Assembly (NCBI GenBank): GCA_023255095.1
Contig: JALRJJ010000107.1
Location: 1 to 8,730, forward strand
Source of the DNA: a bacterium
Lineage (GTDB): Bacteria > Fidelibacterota > Marinisomatia > Marinisomatales > Marinisomataceae
Length of the DNA stretch: 8,730 nt
Direction: 5' to 3'
Below, piece after piece: positions 1 to 5,728 of the stretch. The position numbers and the translations under genes are program-made. Numbering within the stretch: the stretch's first letter is position 1; every line of letters begins with the position of its first letter. The notes below the pieces were generated by a model that was not told where the DNA came from, did not search any database, and saw only the letters and a program-made list of their open reading frames with translations.

Positions 1-276
1 AGTTTTATCTGAAATAAGTTCAGGCATAAACTCAAACCAAGACATGTCAAATGATTTTTGTACAGGTATATTATAGTTTTCTATAAGATACTCTAATAGC
101 TTCTCTAAAGTCGCCATTTGCTCGTCTGTATATGATTGATAGTGTTTGTATCCTTTAAAAGGCTTTTCTAGTTCATATACTTCTTCGGCAGGAACTTCAA
201 CCTTCCAATCGTTTGGCCATGCATAATATTTATCGCCAACTTTTTTCAAAAAATCTTCTTTAGAATTATATCTCAT
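1..276 (-). CDS. Amidase-like protein, 5' part of gene in window (possible N-truncated N-acetylmuramoyl-L-alanine amidase)
   Basis: The reading frame stays open from an ATG at 274-276 to the window edge (92 residues, 3' end missing). The start is supported by an AGAAAGG Shine-Dalgarno-like stretch a few bases upstream and by in-frame TAA codons just before that. The protein reads KVGDKYYAWP, then VPAEEV, then a segment around residues 41-70 with GYKHYQSYTDEQ and LLEYLIENYNIP. From memory this resembles the second half of Amidase_2-type peptidoglycan amidases, where a 'frGy..y..YTdeQ...L..LL.yL...Y.IP' segment precedes the last metal-binding region. If so, the first half of the domain, with the first zinc histidine, is absent, because the tRNA gene lies immediately upstream. 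It could therefore be a decayed fragment or a shorter distinct protein. The family call is tentative; the existence of a coding frame is more certain. Confidence 0.5.
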   Translation of the reverse strand, partial: MRYNSKEDFLKKVGDKYYAWPNDWKVEVPAEEVYELEKPFKGYKHYQSYTDEQMATLEKLLEYLIENYNIPVQKSFDMSWFEFMPELISDKT

Positions 277-360
277 TTTCTTACCTTTCTCTTATTTTTA
301 AGCGCATAATATTAAAAAAAACGATTAAAATAATGAATAAAATAATTAATTTTTATACAT
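277..360. other. AT-rich intergenic spacer between amidase-like gene and tRNA-Met
   Basis: This 84-base spacer separates two divergently read genes, the amidase-like gene to the left and the tRNA to the right. It is almost entirely A and T and must hold promoters for both directions. Several TATAAT-like hexamers occur by chance in such sequence (for example TAAAAT at 326-331), so I do not assign one. All frames read leftward contain stops, so there is no hidden N-terminal amidase coding here. Confidence 0.5.
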
Positions 361-434
361 GGCGGAGTAGCTCAGTTGGTTAGAGCAGCGGAATCATAAT
401 CCGAAGGTCGTGAGTTCAAATCTCTCCTCCGCTA
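361..434 (+). tRNA. tRNA-Met (anticodon CAU), elongator type
   Basis: The full cloverleaf can be folded by hand. The acceptor stem is GGCGGAG with CTCCGCT (G1-U72 wobble), the D stem GCTC/GAGC with loop AGTTGGTTA, the anticodon stem 388-392/400-404 with loop ATCATAA (anticodon CAT at 395-397), the variable region AGGTC, and the T stem 410-414/422-426 with loop TTCAAAT. The discriminator is A434; the following bases are CAA, so CCA is not encoded. The anticodon stem lacks the three G-C pairs of initiator tRNA and the acceptor does not start with a C-A mismatch, so this is not the initiator. A lysidine-modified tRNA-Ile2 shares the CAU anticodon and is the main alternative, but the body resembles elongator Met. 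Two stem mismatches are present (G27-A43 and U50-U64). The 3' end overlaps the antisense sulfotransferase frame. Confidence 0.93.
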
Positions 435-1348
435 CAAAAAAATTTATTATTAAAATTCTTTAAAATTTCAATTTCCTTTTCAGTTAAAATTTCAGTATAG
501 TACTTATTAGCAAATAATTTATTATAATAACTGTCATGCTGCATTTTTTCTCTGGGTTTATATTTCTCTGATTTGCTATTCATGGTTTTATTAATAACTT
601 TCTCAACAATCCAATCATCTACGCTTACATTCAAAAATGAATAAAGATCTTGAATTTCCTTTTTAGGATTTTCTATAAAATTATTCTGATTAAAAATATG
701 AATTTTTTCATTCTCCTTTATTTCTTGTAATATTTTTATAAATATCTGATTAAAATGAATACAACCTAAAACTTCTTTTGAAATGTCTTGATCTGCATCA
801 AACAAACGAATATTTATTCCTATGGTTTCTAGATCATTGCGAACTTCATTTGCCTCAGAAAAAATCCATCCCATTCTTTTCAAACTTGAAGCTAAAGGAA
901 TTAAAGGTCTTTCAGTAATAATAATTTTATAGAATTGAGATAGATAAATTGATGAAAAAATTAAAAAAGGATCTTTTACAACCAATTGCTTATTTGATGA
1001 AAATATATATTTTTTATATGAAAAAGATGAGGGGTTTCCAAGAGTCAGCTTTAAAATTTTTTTAGAAATCGTATCATTATCTTTGATTCCAATTTTGAAT
1101 CTACTCTTACCATCAGAAAGCTCTTTTAATAGATTCAAAAATTCTGTTTCATCAATATTCGCATTTGGAATTAAGTATTTTTGTTTTAGAGATTTAATAC
1201 CTTGATGAAAATGAAATGGTTCATATATAACCTGAAAATTTTTTATACTACCAAGGATATTACCCACTAAAGTTGTCCCACTTCTTGGAATTCCAGAAAT
1301 AAATATCGGATTAATAGTTTTATTATTATTTTTATTCATAATATGCAA
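416..1348 (-). CDS. Sulfotransferase family protein (PAPS-dependent)
   Basis: This 310-residue cytoplasmic-type protein has the signature of sulfotransferases, which move a sulfuryl group from PAPS to a hydroxyl or amine of a sugar, lipid or small molecule. The 5'-phosphosulfate loop is SGIPRSGTTLVG at residues 18-29. A second conserved block, YEPFHFHQG, begins at 42, and VVKDPF sits at 123-128. The 3'-phosphate-binding stretch is ERPLIPLASSLKRMGW at 146-161, with R147 and S154 as likely contacts. YSFLNV near 236-241 matches the usual late 'y.FLgv' motif. The acceptor cannot be predicted. The start is uncertain: a TTG at 1348 has GAGG seven bases upstream, while an ATG at 1339 (three codons later) has no well-placed ribosome site. 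The stop at 416-418 lies inside the tRNA-Met gene, so the last residues (about CSGGEI) are antisense tRNA. The start overlaps the divergent GAF gene by 6 bp. The gene looks more AT-rich than the ribosomal operon. Confidence 0.82.
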   Translation of the reverse strand: MHIMNKNNNKTINPIFISGIPRSGTTLVGNILGSIKNFQVIYEPFHFHQGIKSLKQKYLIPNANIDETEFLNLLKELSDGKSRFKIGIKDNDTISKKILKLTLGNPSSFSYKKYIFSSNKQLVVKDPFLIFSSIYLSQFYKIIITERPLIPLASSLKRMGWIFSEANEVRNDLETIGINIRLFDADQDISKEVLGCIHFNQIFIKILQEIKENEKIHIFNQNNFIENPKKEIQDLYSFLNVSVDDWIVEKVINKTMNSKSEKYKPREKMQHDSYYNKLFANKYYTEILTEKEIEILKNFNNKFFCSGGEI

Positions 1349-1822
1349 AATTTAACCTCAAAAGAAAAAATATATGACGAGATATTAAAATTAATTAAGT
1401 CAAATGTAAGCAATTATAAATCTGATGAAAATCAAAGAAAATCTTACAATCATTCATTAATTAATTATTCCTTAGAGATTCTTTATAATAAATTTCCAAA
1501 TTGGATATTTTGCGGCTTGTATAAAAAATTTGAGGAAGGATTATGTATAGATTTATATTACTCAGATAATATCCCTTGTAGCCCAATAAGTTTTGAGGGT
1601 GTTTGTGGACAATCAATCATGAAAAATTCTATTTTAAATGTGGGAGATGTAAATAAATTTCCTGGACATATAGTTTGTGATATTAATTCAAAATCTGAAC
1701 TTTGTATTCCTTTTAACATAGATGATATTTTCTATGTTCTTGATATTGATTCAAATAAAGTAAATGATTTTGATAAAATAGACGAGATAAGTCTATTAGA
1801 AATTATTAAAATCTGGAAATGA
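1343..1822 (+). CDS. GAF-domain protein, free methionine-(R)-sulfoxide reductase-like
   Basis: The 159-residue product matches fRMsr proteins in length and layout. These are single GAF domains that reduce free methionine-(R)-sulfoxide using a cysteine relay recharged by thioredoxin. An N-terminal helical part (about 1-50) leads to FPNWIFCGLY (51-60), the counterpart of the family's 'nWvGFYl'. The active-site region has IPCSPISF (C79), GVCG (C88) and a strongly conserved NKFPGHIVCD (C112), followed by SKSELCIPF. C79, C88 and C112 line up with the three cysteines of characterised fRMsr enzymes. Two differences stand out: the C79-C88 spacing is 9 rather than the usual 10, and the block before C79 (DLYYSDNI) does not resemble the usual 'l.lgpFqGk'. 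Activity is thus likely but unproven; a ligand-sensing GAF is the alternative. There is no Shine-Dalgarno sequence before the ATG. It starts divergently from the sulfotransferase gene and ends one base from the convergent rplQ stop. Confidence 0.8.
   Translation: MQNLTSKEKIYDEILKLIKSNVSNYKSDENQRKSYNHSLINYSLEILYNKFPNWIFCGLYKKFEEGLCIDLYYSDNIPCSPISFEGVCGQSIMKNSILNVGDVNKFPGHIVCDINSKSELCIPFNIDDIFYVLDIDSNKVNDFDKIDEISLLEIIKIWK
1356..1359 (-). promoter_or_regulatory. Shine-Dalgarno site for the TTG start of the sulfotransferase
   Basis: GAGG on the minus strand ends seven bases before TTG at 1348 and about 16 bases before the alternative ATG at 1339. The spacing favours TTG as the real start. The site lies inside the first codons of the divergent GAF gene. 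Confidence 0.4.
1777..1797 (-). terminator. Weak candidate terminator hairpin for the ribosomal operon
   Basis: AATAGAC (1777-1783) and GTCTATT (1791-1797) form a perfect 7-bp inverted repeat around a 7-base loop. Read on the minus strand, the hairpin runs directly into TTTTATC (the first two T belong to the stem), a short U tract, about 27 bases beyond the rplQ stop. It lies inside the GAF coding region. The stem has only two G-C pairs, so it is weak. It is the best hairpin I found near the operon end, but could be chance. Confidence 0.22.
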
Positions 1823-1823
1823 A

Positions 1824-2252
1824 CTAATTATCTGCTAATGTTTCTTCAGAAGAACTATCTGAAGGCGATAAATCGCTAACATTACTATCTAAAGAAGATT
1901 TATCAACAAATTCTATTAAAGCCATTTTTGCAGCATCATTTACTCTTGATTTAATTTTAATAATTCTGGTATAACCACCATCTCTTTCGGAAAATGCTGG
2001 ACCAATAATACTAAATAATTCAGCTACAGCTTTTTGGTTATTAATTTTACTTAATACAGTTCTTCTATTGTGTAAAGTTGGATTTTTAGATTTTGTAACC
2101 ATTGGCTCAATAAATTTTCTAAGTTCAACCGCTTTGGCATGGGTAGTACGAATTCTTTTATGTTCAATCAAAGAACAGGCTAAATTAGAAATCATTGCTG
2201 TACGATGGTCACGATCTCTTCCAAATTTTTTTGATGATATTCTTTTTCTCAT
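1824..2252 (-). CDS. rplQ: Large-subunit ribosomal protein bL17
   Basis: bL17 binds 23S rRNA near the peptide exit tunnel. The N-terminus is a standard match: KFGRDRDHRTAMISNL at 9-24, then HKRIRTTHAKAVELRKFIEPMV, with GGYTRIIKI near 92-100. The conserved core ends near residue 115. The last 25 or so residues form a low-complexity tail rich in serine, aspartate and glutamate, so the protein is 142 residues compared with about 127 in E. coli; acidic extensions of this kind are known in some phyla. The ATG follows the rpoA stop with no gap and its only upstream purine stretch is GAAGAAGAAG, in the last rpoA codons, so translation is probably coupled to rpoA. It is the last gene of the operon. 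Its TAG stop is one base from the stop of the convergent GAF gene. Confidence 0.97.
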   Translation of the reverse strand: MRKRISSKKFGRDRDHRTAMISNLACSLIEHKRIRTTHAKAVELRKFIEPMVTKSKNPTLHNRRTVLSKINNQKAVAELFSIIGPAFSERDGGYTRIIKIKSRVNDAAKMALIEFVDKSSLDSNVSDLSPSDSSSEETLADN

Positions 2253-3218
2253 TTAAACTTCTTCTTCAATATATGGGTTAGTGTCCATACCAAAACGTAG
2301 ACCCATTCCTTCAAGTTTTTCAATTAGTTCATTTAATGACTTTCTACCAAAATTTTTATATTCCAACATCTCGGCCTCATCCTTCTCAACTAGTTCACCA
2401 ATTAAAGTGATACCAGCAGCTTCTAAGCAATTATGACTTCTGACTGATAATTCCATTTCATCAATTGAAGAATTTAAAAGCTTTCTAATTTGAAGAATTT
2501 CTTCACTAACTGGTTTGTCCACCTCAAGCACAGCTGGGTTAGAAATTGAGTTGATAATATTGAAATGTTGAGCAAGCACTGAAGAACAATAGCTAACTGC
2601 ATCAATTGGAGTAATAGAACCATCAGTAGTAACATCTAAAGATAGTAATTCAGTATCTGCCTTAGCACCAGGCAAAGCTGTTACATTAAATGATACTTTA
2701 GTTACAGGATTAAAAATACTATCTATTGGAATCATTCCTACAGGTGAGTTATTTAGTTTATTCTCGTCACTAGATTTATATCCAACCCCAATACCTAATC
2801 TTAATTCAATTTCTAAGGAAGTTCCTGCTGATATATCGGTAATATAATGATCAGGGTTTAAAATAGTAAAATCACTACTCGCAGCTTGAATATCTGCAGC
2901 GGTAAAAGTTTTCTTACCTTTAATTTTAATAAAAACTGGTTCAACTGAACTTTCAAATAATTTGAATCTGACACCCTTAAGATTCATGATAATATCAGCA
3001 ACATCTTCTTTGACACCATCAATTGTCGAAAATTCATGTAATGCACCTTCAATTTTAATATTTGTGATTGCTGAACCTGGAACAGCAGTTAATAATGCTC
3101 TTCTAAGTGAATTACCGATCGTAATACCATAACCTCTGTTAAGTGGTTTAATAGTAAAATTACTTGAATTACTTCCAGTTGAATTTTCATTAATTTTAAA
3201 TTTTAAATCATTGCCCAT
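2253..3218 (-). CDS. rpoA: DNA-directed RNA polymerase subunit alpha
   Basis: Alpha dimerises to start core RNA polymerase assembly, and its C-terminal domain contacts promoter UP elements and activators. At 321 residues it is full length (E. coli has 329). The N-terminal assembly domain includes NRGYGITIGNSLRRALL (27-43) and LHEFSTIDGVKEDV (60-73), with DAVSYCSSVLAQHFN around 206-220. A flexible linker follows at about 231-246. The C-terminal helix-hairpin-helix domain (about 247-310) shows SVRSHNCLEAAGI, in which R260 aligns with the E. coli DNA-contacting R265, and NFGRKSLNELIEKL. The insert-domain wording (GVGYKSSDENK, then PIDSIFNPV) resembles FCB-group alpha subunits. An AAAGGAAAG ribosome site lies in the 17-base gap after rpsD, the widest gap inside this operon, and gives it an independent initiation signal. 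Confidence 0.98.
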   Translation of the reverse strand: MGNDLKFKINENSTGSNSSNFTIKPLNRGYGITIGNSLRRALLTAVPGSAITNIKIEGALHEFSTIDGVKEDVADIIMNLKGVRFKLFESSVEPVFIKIKGKKTFTAADIQAASSDFTILNPDHYITDISAGTSLEIELRLGIGVGYKSSDENKLNNSPVGMIPIDSIFNPVTKVSFNVTALPGAKADTELLSLDVTTDGSITPIDAVSYCSSVLAQHFNIINSISNPAVLEVDKPVSEEILQIRKLLNSSIDEMELSVRSHNCLEAAGITLIGELVEKDEAEMLEYKNFGRKSLNELIEKLEGMGLRFGMDTNPYIEEEV

Positions 3219-3235
3219 AATATATCTTTCCTTTA

Positions 3236-3850
3236 TTACCTTGAATAATATTCAACTACTAATTGTTCATTTATTGTCATATCAATTTCAGATCTTTCAG
3301 GTAAACTAACCAGAGTACCTTCCATTTTTGCTTTATCAAGTGACAACCATGCTGTGCTTAAATCACCTTTAATCATCTTAACTGAATTTAATACGATATC
3401 AATTTTTTTACTTTTTTCCCTAACCTGCACAATATCACCAGGCTTCATTCTATAAGAAGCAATATTAACCTTCTTATTATTTACAAGAAAATGACCATGG
3501 CTAACTAATTGACGGGCAGATGGTCTTGAAGGTGCAAAACCAAGTTTAAAAACAATATTATCTAATCTTGTCTCAAGCATAATTAATAGATTTAAACCAG
3601 TTTCACCCTTCATTTGAGATGCTTTTTGAAAATATGTGCGGAACTGTTTTTCTAACATTCCATAAGTGAATTTAATTTTTTGTTTCTCTTGAAGTTGAGT
3701 AGAATATGTAGAAAGACGTTTTCCTGACTTTCCGTGTTGACCAGGACCATAACCTTTTTTAGATAATAATTTATCGAATTTTGGATTTCCGAAAATATTA
3801 GTGCCTAGTTTTCTTACTAATTTACCCTTTGGTGTACTTAATTTTGCCAT
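3236..3850 (-). CDS. rpsD: Small-subunit ribosomal protein uS4
   Basis: uS4 is a primary 16S rRNA binder that nucleates assembly of the 30S body; in other bacteria it also represses its own operon and assists antitermination. The 204-residue length is typical. KKGYGPGQHG (31-40) is the conserved N-terminal loop, LQEKQKIKFTYGMLEKQFR (53-71) the central helix region, and ETRLDNIVFKLGFAPSRPSARQLVSHGHFLVN (about 92-123) the S4 RNA-binding domain. The N-terminus lacks the four cysteines of zinc-binding uS4, so this is the C-minus form. An AAAGGA ribosome site overlaps the rpsK stop. Placement of rpsD between rpsK and rpoA is shared by several phyla but not by alphaproteobacteria or Firmicutes. Confidence 0.98.
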   Translation of the reverse strand: MAKLSTPKGKLVRKLGTNIFGNPKFDKLLSKKGYGPGQHGKSGKRLSTYSTQLQEKQKIKFTYGMLEKQFRTYFQKASQMKGETGLNLLIMLETRLDNIVFKLGFAPSRPSARQLVSHGHFLVNNKKVNIASYRMKPGDIVQVREKSKKIDIVLNSVKMIKGDLSTAWLSLDKAKMEGTLVSLPERSEIDMTINEQLVVEYYSR

Positions 3851-3858
3851 TGTATCCT

Positions 3859-4248
3859 TTATACTCTTCTTTGTTTTTTAGGTCTACATCCGTTATGAGG
3901 AAGCGGAGTAACATCTAAAATAGAAGTTACATGCAATCCAGCAGTTGATAGTGCACGAATAGCGGATTCTCTTCCTGCACCTGGTCCCTTCACACGAACA
4001 GAAACAGTAGCAAGACCCATACTAACAACTTCAGATGCCACTTTTTCAGATGCAACAGTTGCGGCGTAAGCTGTATTTTTTCTTGATCCTTTAAATCCAG
4101 CTTTTCCTGCAGTTGCCCATGCAATTACGTTTCCGTATTCATCTGTAACTGTAATATTAGTATTATTAAAAGTAGCCTTAATATGAACAATGCCATTCGG
4201 GCTAATTTTTTTCTTACTTTTTTTTGCTACTCTATTTCTAACTGCCAT
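3859..4248 (-). CDS. rpsK: Small-subunit ribosomal protein uS11
   Basis: uS11 sits on the 30S platform next to the Shine-Dalgarno-anti-Shine-Dalgarno helix. At 129 residues it has the same length as E. coli uS11. Diagnostic stretches are GIVHIKATFNNTNITVTD (19-36), AGKAGFKGSRKNTAYAA (47-63), VRVKGPGAGRESAIRAL (84-100) and the C-terminal PLPHNGCRPKKQRRV. The ribosome site AGGA overlaps the last rpsM codons, with a 2-base gap between stop and start. Confidence 0.98.
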   Translation of the reverse strand: MAVRNRVAKKSKKKISPNGIVHIKATFNNTNITVTDEYGNVIAWATAGKAGFKGSRKNTAYAATVASEKVASEVVSMGLATVSVRVKGPGAGRESAIRALSTAGLHVTSILDVTPLPHNGCRPKKQRRV

Positions 4249-4250
4249 TA

Positions 4251-4625
4251 TTATTTCCTACCTAAAGAAATTGTTGTTTTTTTTCCAGAACGCCTTGTTC
4301 TGGAATTTGTTTTAGTTCTTTGTCCTCTCGAAGGAAGAGATTTGCGATGTCTTAAACCACGATAACTTCCGATATCTTGCAATCGCTTCATATTCTTCAA
4401 GTTTTCACTTCTAAGTTCACCTTCAACGAGAATTTTTAGATCTAAAATGGTTTTTCTTAAAGCATCTTCCTGAGCACTTGAAAGATCTGAAACCCTTAAA
4501 TCAGGGTCAACTTTCGATAGTTCACAGATTTGTAATGCTGTATGAAGTCCTATACCATGAACATATCTCAAAGAATATGCCAATTTTTTATTCTTTGGAA
4601 TATCTACACCTGCGATTCTAGCCAT
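4251..4625 (-). CDS. rpsM: Small-subunit ribosomal protein uS13
   Basis: uS13 is at the top of the 30S head and contacts the P-site tRNA and the intersubunit bridges. The 124-residue protein begins MARIAGVDIPKNKKL and contains the helix-two-turn-helix region YVHGIG (21-26). The C-terminal RNA-binding tail, with SYRGLRHRKSLPSRGQRTK, is highly basic, as expected. The start is two bases after the rpmJ stop, with AAGG at the end of rpmJ available as a ribosome site. Confidence 0.98.
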   Translation of the reverse strand: MARIAGVDIPKNKKLAYSLRYVHGIGLHTALQICELSKVDPDLRVSDLSSAQEDALRKTILDLKILVEGELRSENLKNMKRLQDIGSYRGLRHRKSLPSRGQRTKTNSRTRRSGKKTTISLGRK

Positions 4626-4627
4626 GC

Positions 4628-4744
4628 TTAACCTTGCCTCTGTTTGTGTCTTGGGTTTTTCTTATTAATAACATAGACTTTACCTTTGCGTTTAACAATG
4701 ATACAATCACGTGTTCTTTTTTTAATTGATGCTCTTACCTTCAT
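4628..4744 (-). CDS. rpmJ: Large-subunit ribosomal protein bL36, zinc-less form
   Basis: This 38-codon gene lies between infA and rpsM. It reads MKVRASIKKRTRD, a single C14, VKRKGKVYVINKKNP, then RHKQRQG, and its length is identical to E. coli bL36. Of the usual zinc ligands (C11, C14, C27, H33 in E. coli numbering) only C14 and H33 remain; positions 11 and 27 are T and N. It therefore cannot form the normal zinc ribbon, which is the C-minus paralogue pattern I associate with Bacteroidota-like genomes ('INKKNP' in place of 'ICS..P'). The gaps are 2 bases to infA upstream and 2 bases to rpsM downstream. No Shine-Dalgarno site is visible, so translation probably depends on coupling to infA. Confidence 0.96.
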   Translation of the reverse strand: MKVRASIKKRTRDCIIVKRKGKVYVINKKNPRHKQRQG

Positions 4745-4746
4745 AA

Positions 4747-4971
4747 TTAATGTCTAAATGTTATTCTTCCTCTAGTTAAATCATATGGGGAAAGTTCCAA
4801 ATCAACTTTATCGCCAGGAAGCATTTTAATAAAATGCATTCTCATTTTACCGCTTACCTCAGCTAGAACTTCATGTTCTTTGCCTCCAATATTCATCAAG
4901 ACTCTAAATCTTGATCCTGGAAGTGCTTCCTTTATCGTACCTTCTACTGAAATTGGTTCTTGTTTTGCCAT
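4747..4971 (-). CDS. infA: Translation initiation factor IF-1
   Basis: IF-1 occupies the A site of the 30S subunit during initiation and cooperates with IF-2 and IF-3. The 74-residue product is a single S1/OB-fold domain of normal size. It shows ISVEGTIKEALPGSRFRVLM (7-26), then HEVLAEVSGKMRMHFIKMLPGDKVDLELSPYDLTRGRI (about 33-70), which is close to the family consensus. The start follows the map stop by one base (TAATATG) and lacks a clear Shine-Dalgarno site, so it is probably coupled to map. The usual infA-rpmJ pairing is kept. Confidence 0.98.
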   Translation of the reverse strand: MAKQEPISVEGTIKEALPGSRFRVLMNIGGKEHEVLAEVSGKMRMHFIKMLPGDKVDLELSPYDLTRGRITFRH

Positions 4972-4972
4972 A

Positions 4973-5728
4973 TTAATTCTTTGTTAAAATTCTGGGTTGA
5001 AACTTAGTAATAAGAACTGAATGTTCAAAGTGTGCACTTGGTGATCCATCTTTTGTTTTAATGGTCCATCCGTCTTCCAACGTATAAATATCTTTTTTTC
5101 CTAAATTGACCATTGGTTCTATGGCTAAACACATACCTTCAACAAGCAGAGTATCTAAGCTAAAAGTTTTAGGAACAGAAAAATTTGGTATCTGAGGCTC
5201 TAAATGAAGTTGTTTGCCAATTCCATGTCCGACAAGCTCTCTAACTACTGAAAAACCATTTGATTCGACAAATTTCTGAATAGAATCACTTATATCGAAA
5301 ACTTTATTACCTGGAATAGCTTTCTCTATTCCAATCTCAAGAGCTCGTTGCGTGACTTCAATTAATTTTTGTTTCTCATCAGAAATTTTTCCTACAGGAA
5401 AGGTTCTTGCCGAATCGCTGTAATAATTATTTTTTAAAACACCGCAATCAATACTCACAATTTGACCTTCTTCTAAAAATATATTTTGAGGAATGCCGTG
5501 AACTACTTCATCATCAATGGAAATACATAGAGTTGAAGGATAACCATTATATCCTTTAAAGGCTGGTATACCTCCCTTAGAAAGAATGTAATCTTCAGCA
5601 ATAGAATCAAGTTTTAAAACTGATTCTCCTGGAATAACATATTTTTCGATATGATTTAGAGTGTCACAAAGAATTTGACAACTTTCAGTCATAGCTTGTA
5701 CTTCAGAGTTATTATTAATATCCACCAT
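4973..5728 (-). CDS. map: Type I methionine aminopeptidase
   Basis: This cytosolic metalloenzyme removes the initiator methionine from new proteins whose second residue is small. The 251-residue length and short N-terminus fit the bacterial type Ia form. The five metal ligands are in place: D94 (SIDCG), D105 (YSDSART), H168 (GHGIG), E204 (AIEPM) and E235 (FEHS). The substrate-pocket histidine is in VVHGIP (H77), and H175 (LHLEP) is also present. Its ATG shares one base with the secY stop (TAATG), a standard coupling arrangement. Many bacteria have adk between secY and map; here it is absent. Confidence 0.98.
   Translation of the reverse strand: MVDINNNSEVQAMTESCQILCDTLNHIEKYVIPGESVLKLDSIAEDYILSKGGIPAFKGYNGYPSTLCISIDDEVVHGIPQNIFLEEGQIVSIDCGVLKNNYYSDSARTFPVGKISDEKQKLIEVTQRALEIGIEKAIPGNKVFDISDSIQKFVESNGFSVVRELVGHGIGKQLHLEPQIPNFSVPKTFSLDTLLVEGMCLAIEPMVNLGKKDIYTLEDGWTIKTKDGSPSAHFEHSVLITKFQPRILTKN

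Noticed and set aside
301..360. Promoter for tRNA-Met
   Set aside because: The spacer is so AT-rich that several -10-like hexamers occur by chance and no convincing -35 at proper spacing can be chosen by eye.
435..1822. Sulfotransferase plus GAF protein as a new defence or biosynthetic system
   Set aside because: They are divergently transcribed, each belongs to a known family, and nothing else in the window links them; co-occurrence data would be needed.
1842..1876. Inverted repeats TTCTTC-A-GAAGAA and GCGAT-AA-ATCGC near the GAF gene end as a plus-strand terminator
   Set aside because: The loops are too short (1-2 bases), no T tract follows on the plus strand, and both fall in the serine/acid-rich rplQ tail where repeats of this sort arise from codon composition.
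2068..2256. Plus-strand frame opposite rplQ
   Set aside because: It is the antisense of a conserved ribosomal gene, with no ribosome site and no recognisable domain. The same applies to frames at 4183-4365, 7036-7245 and 7922-8143.
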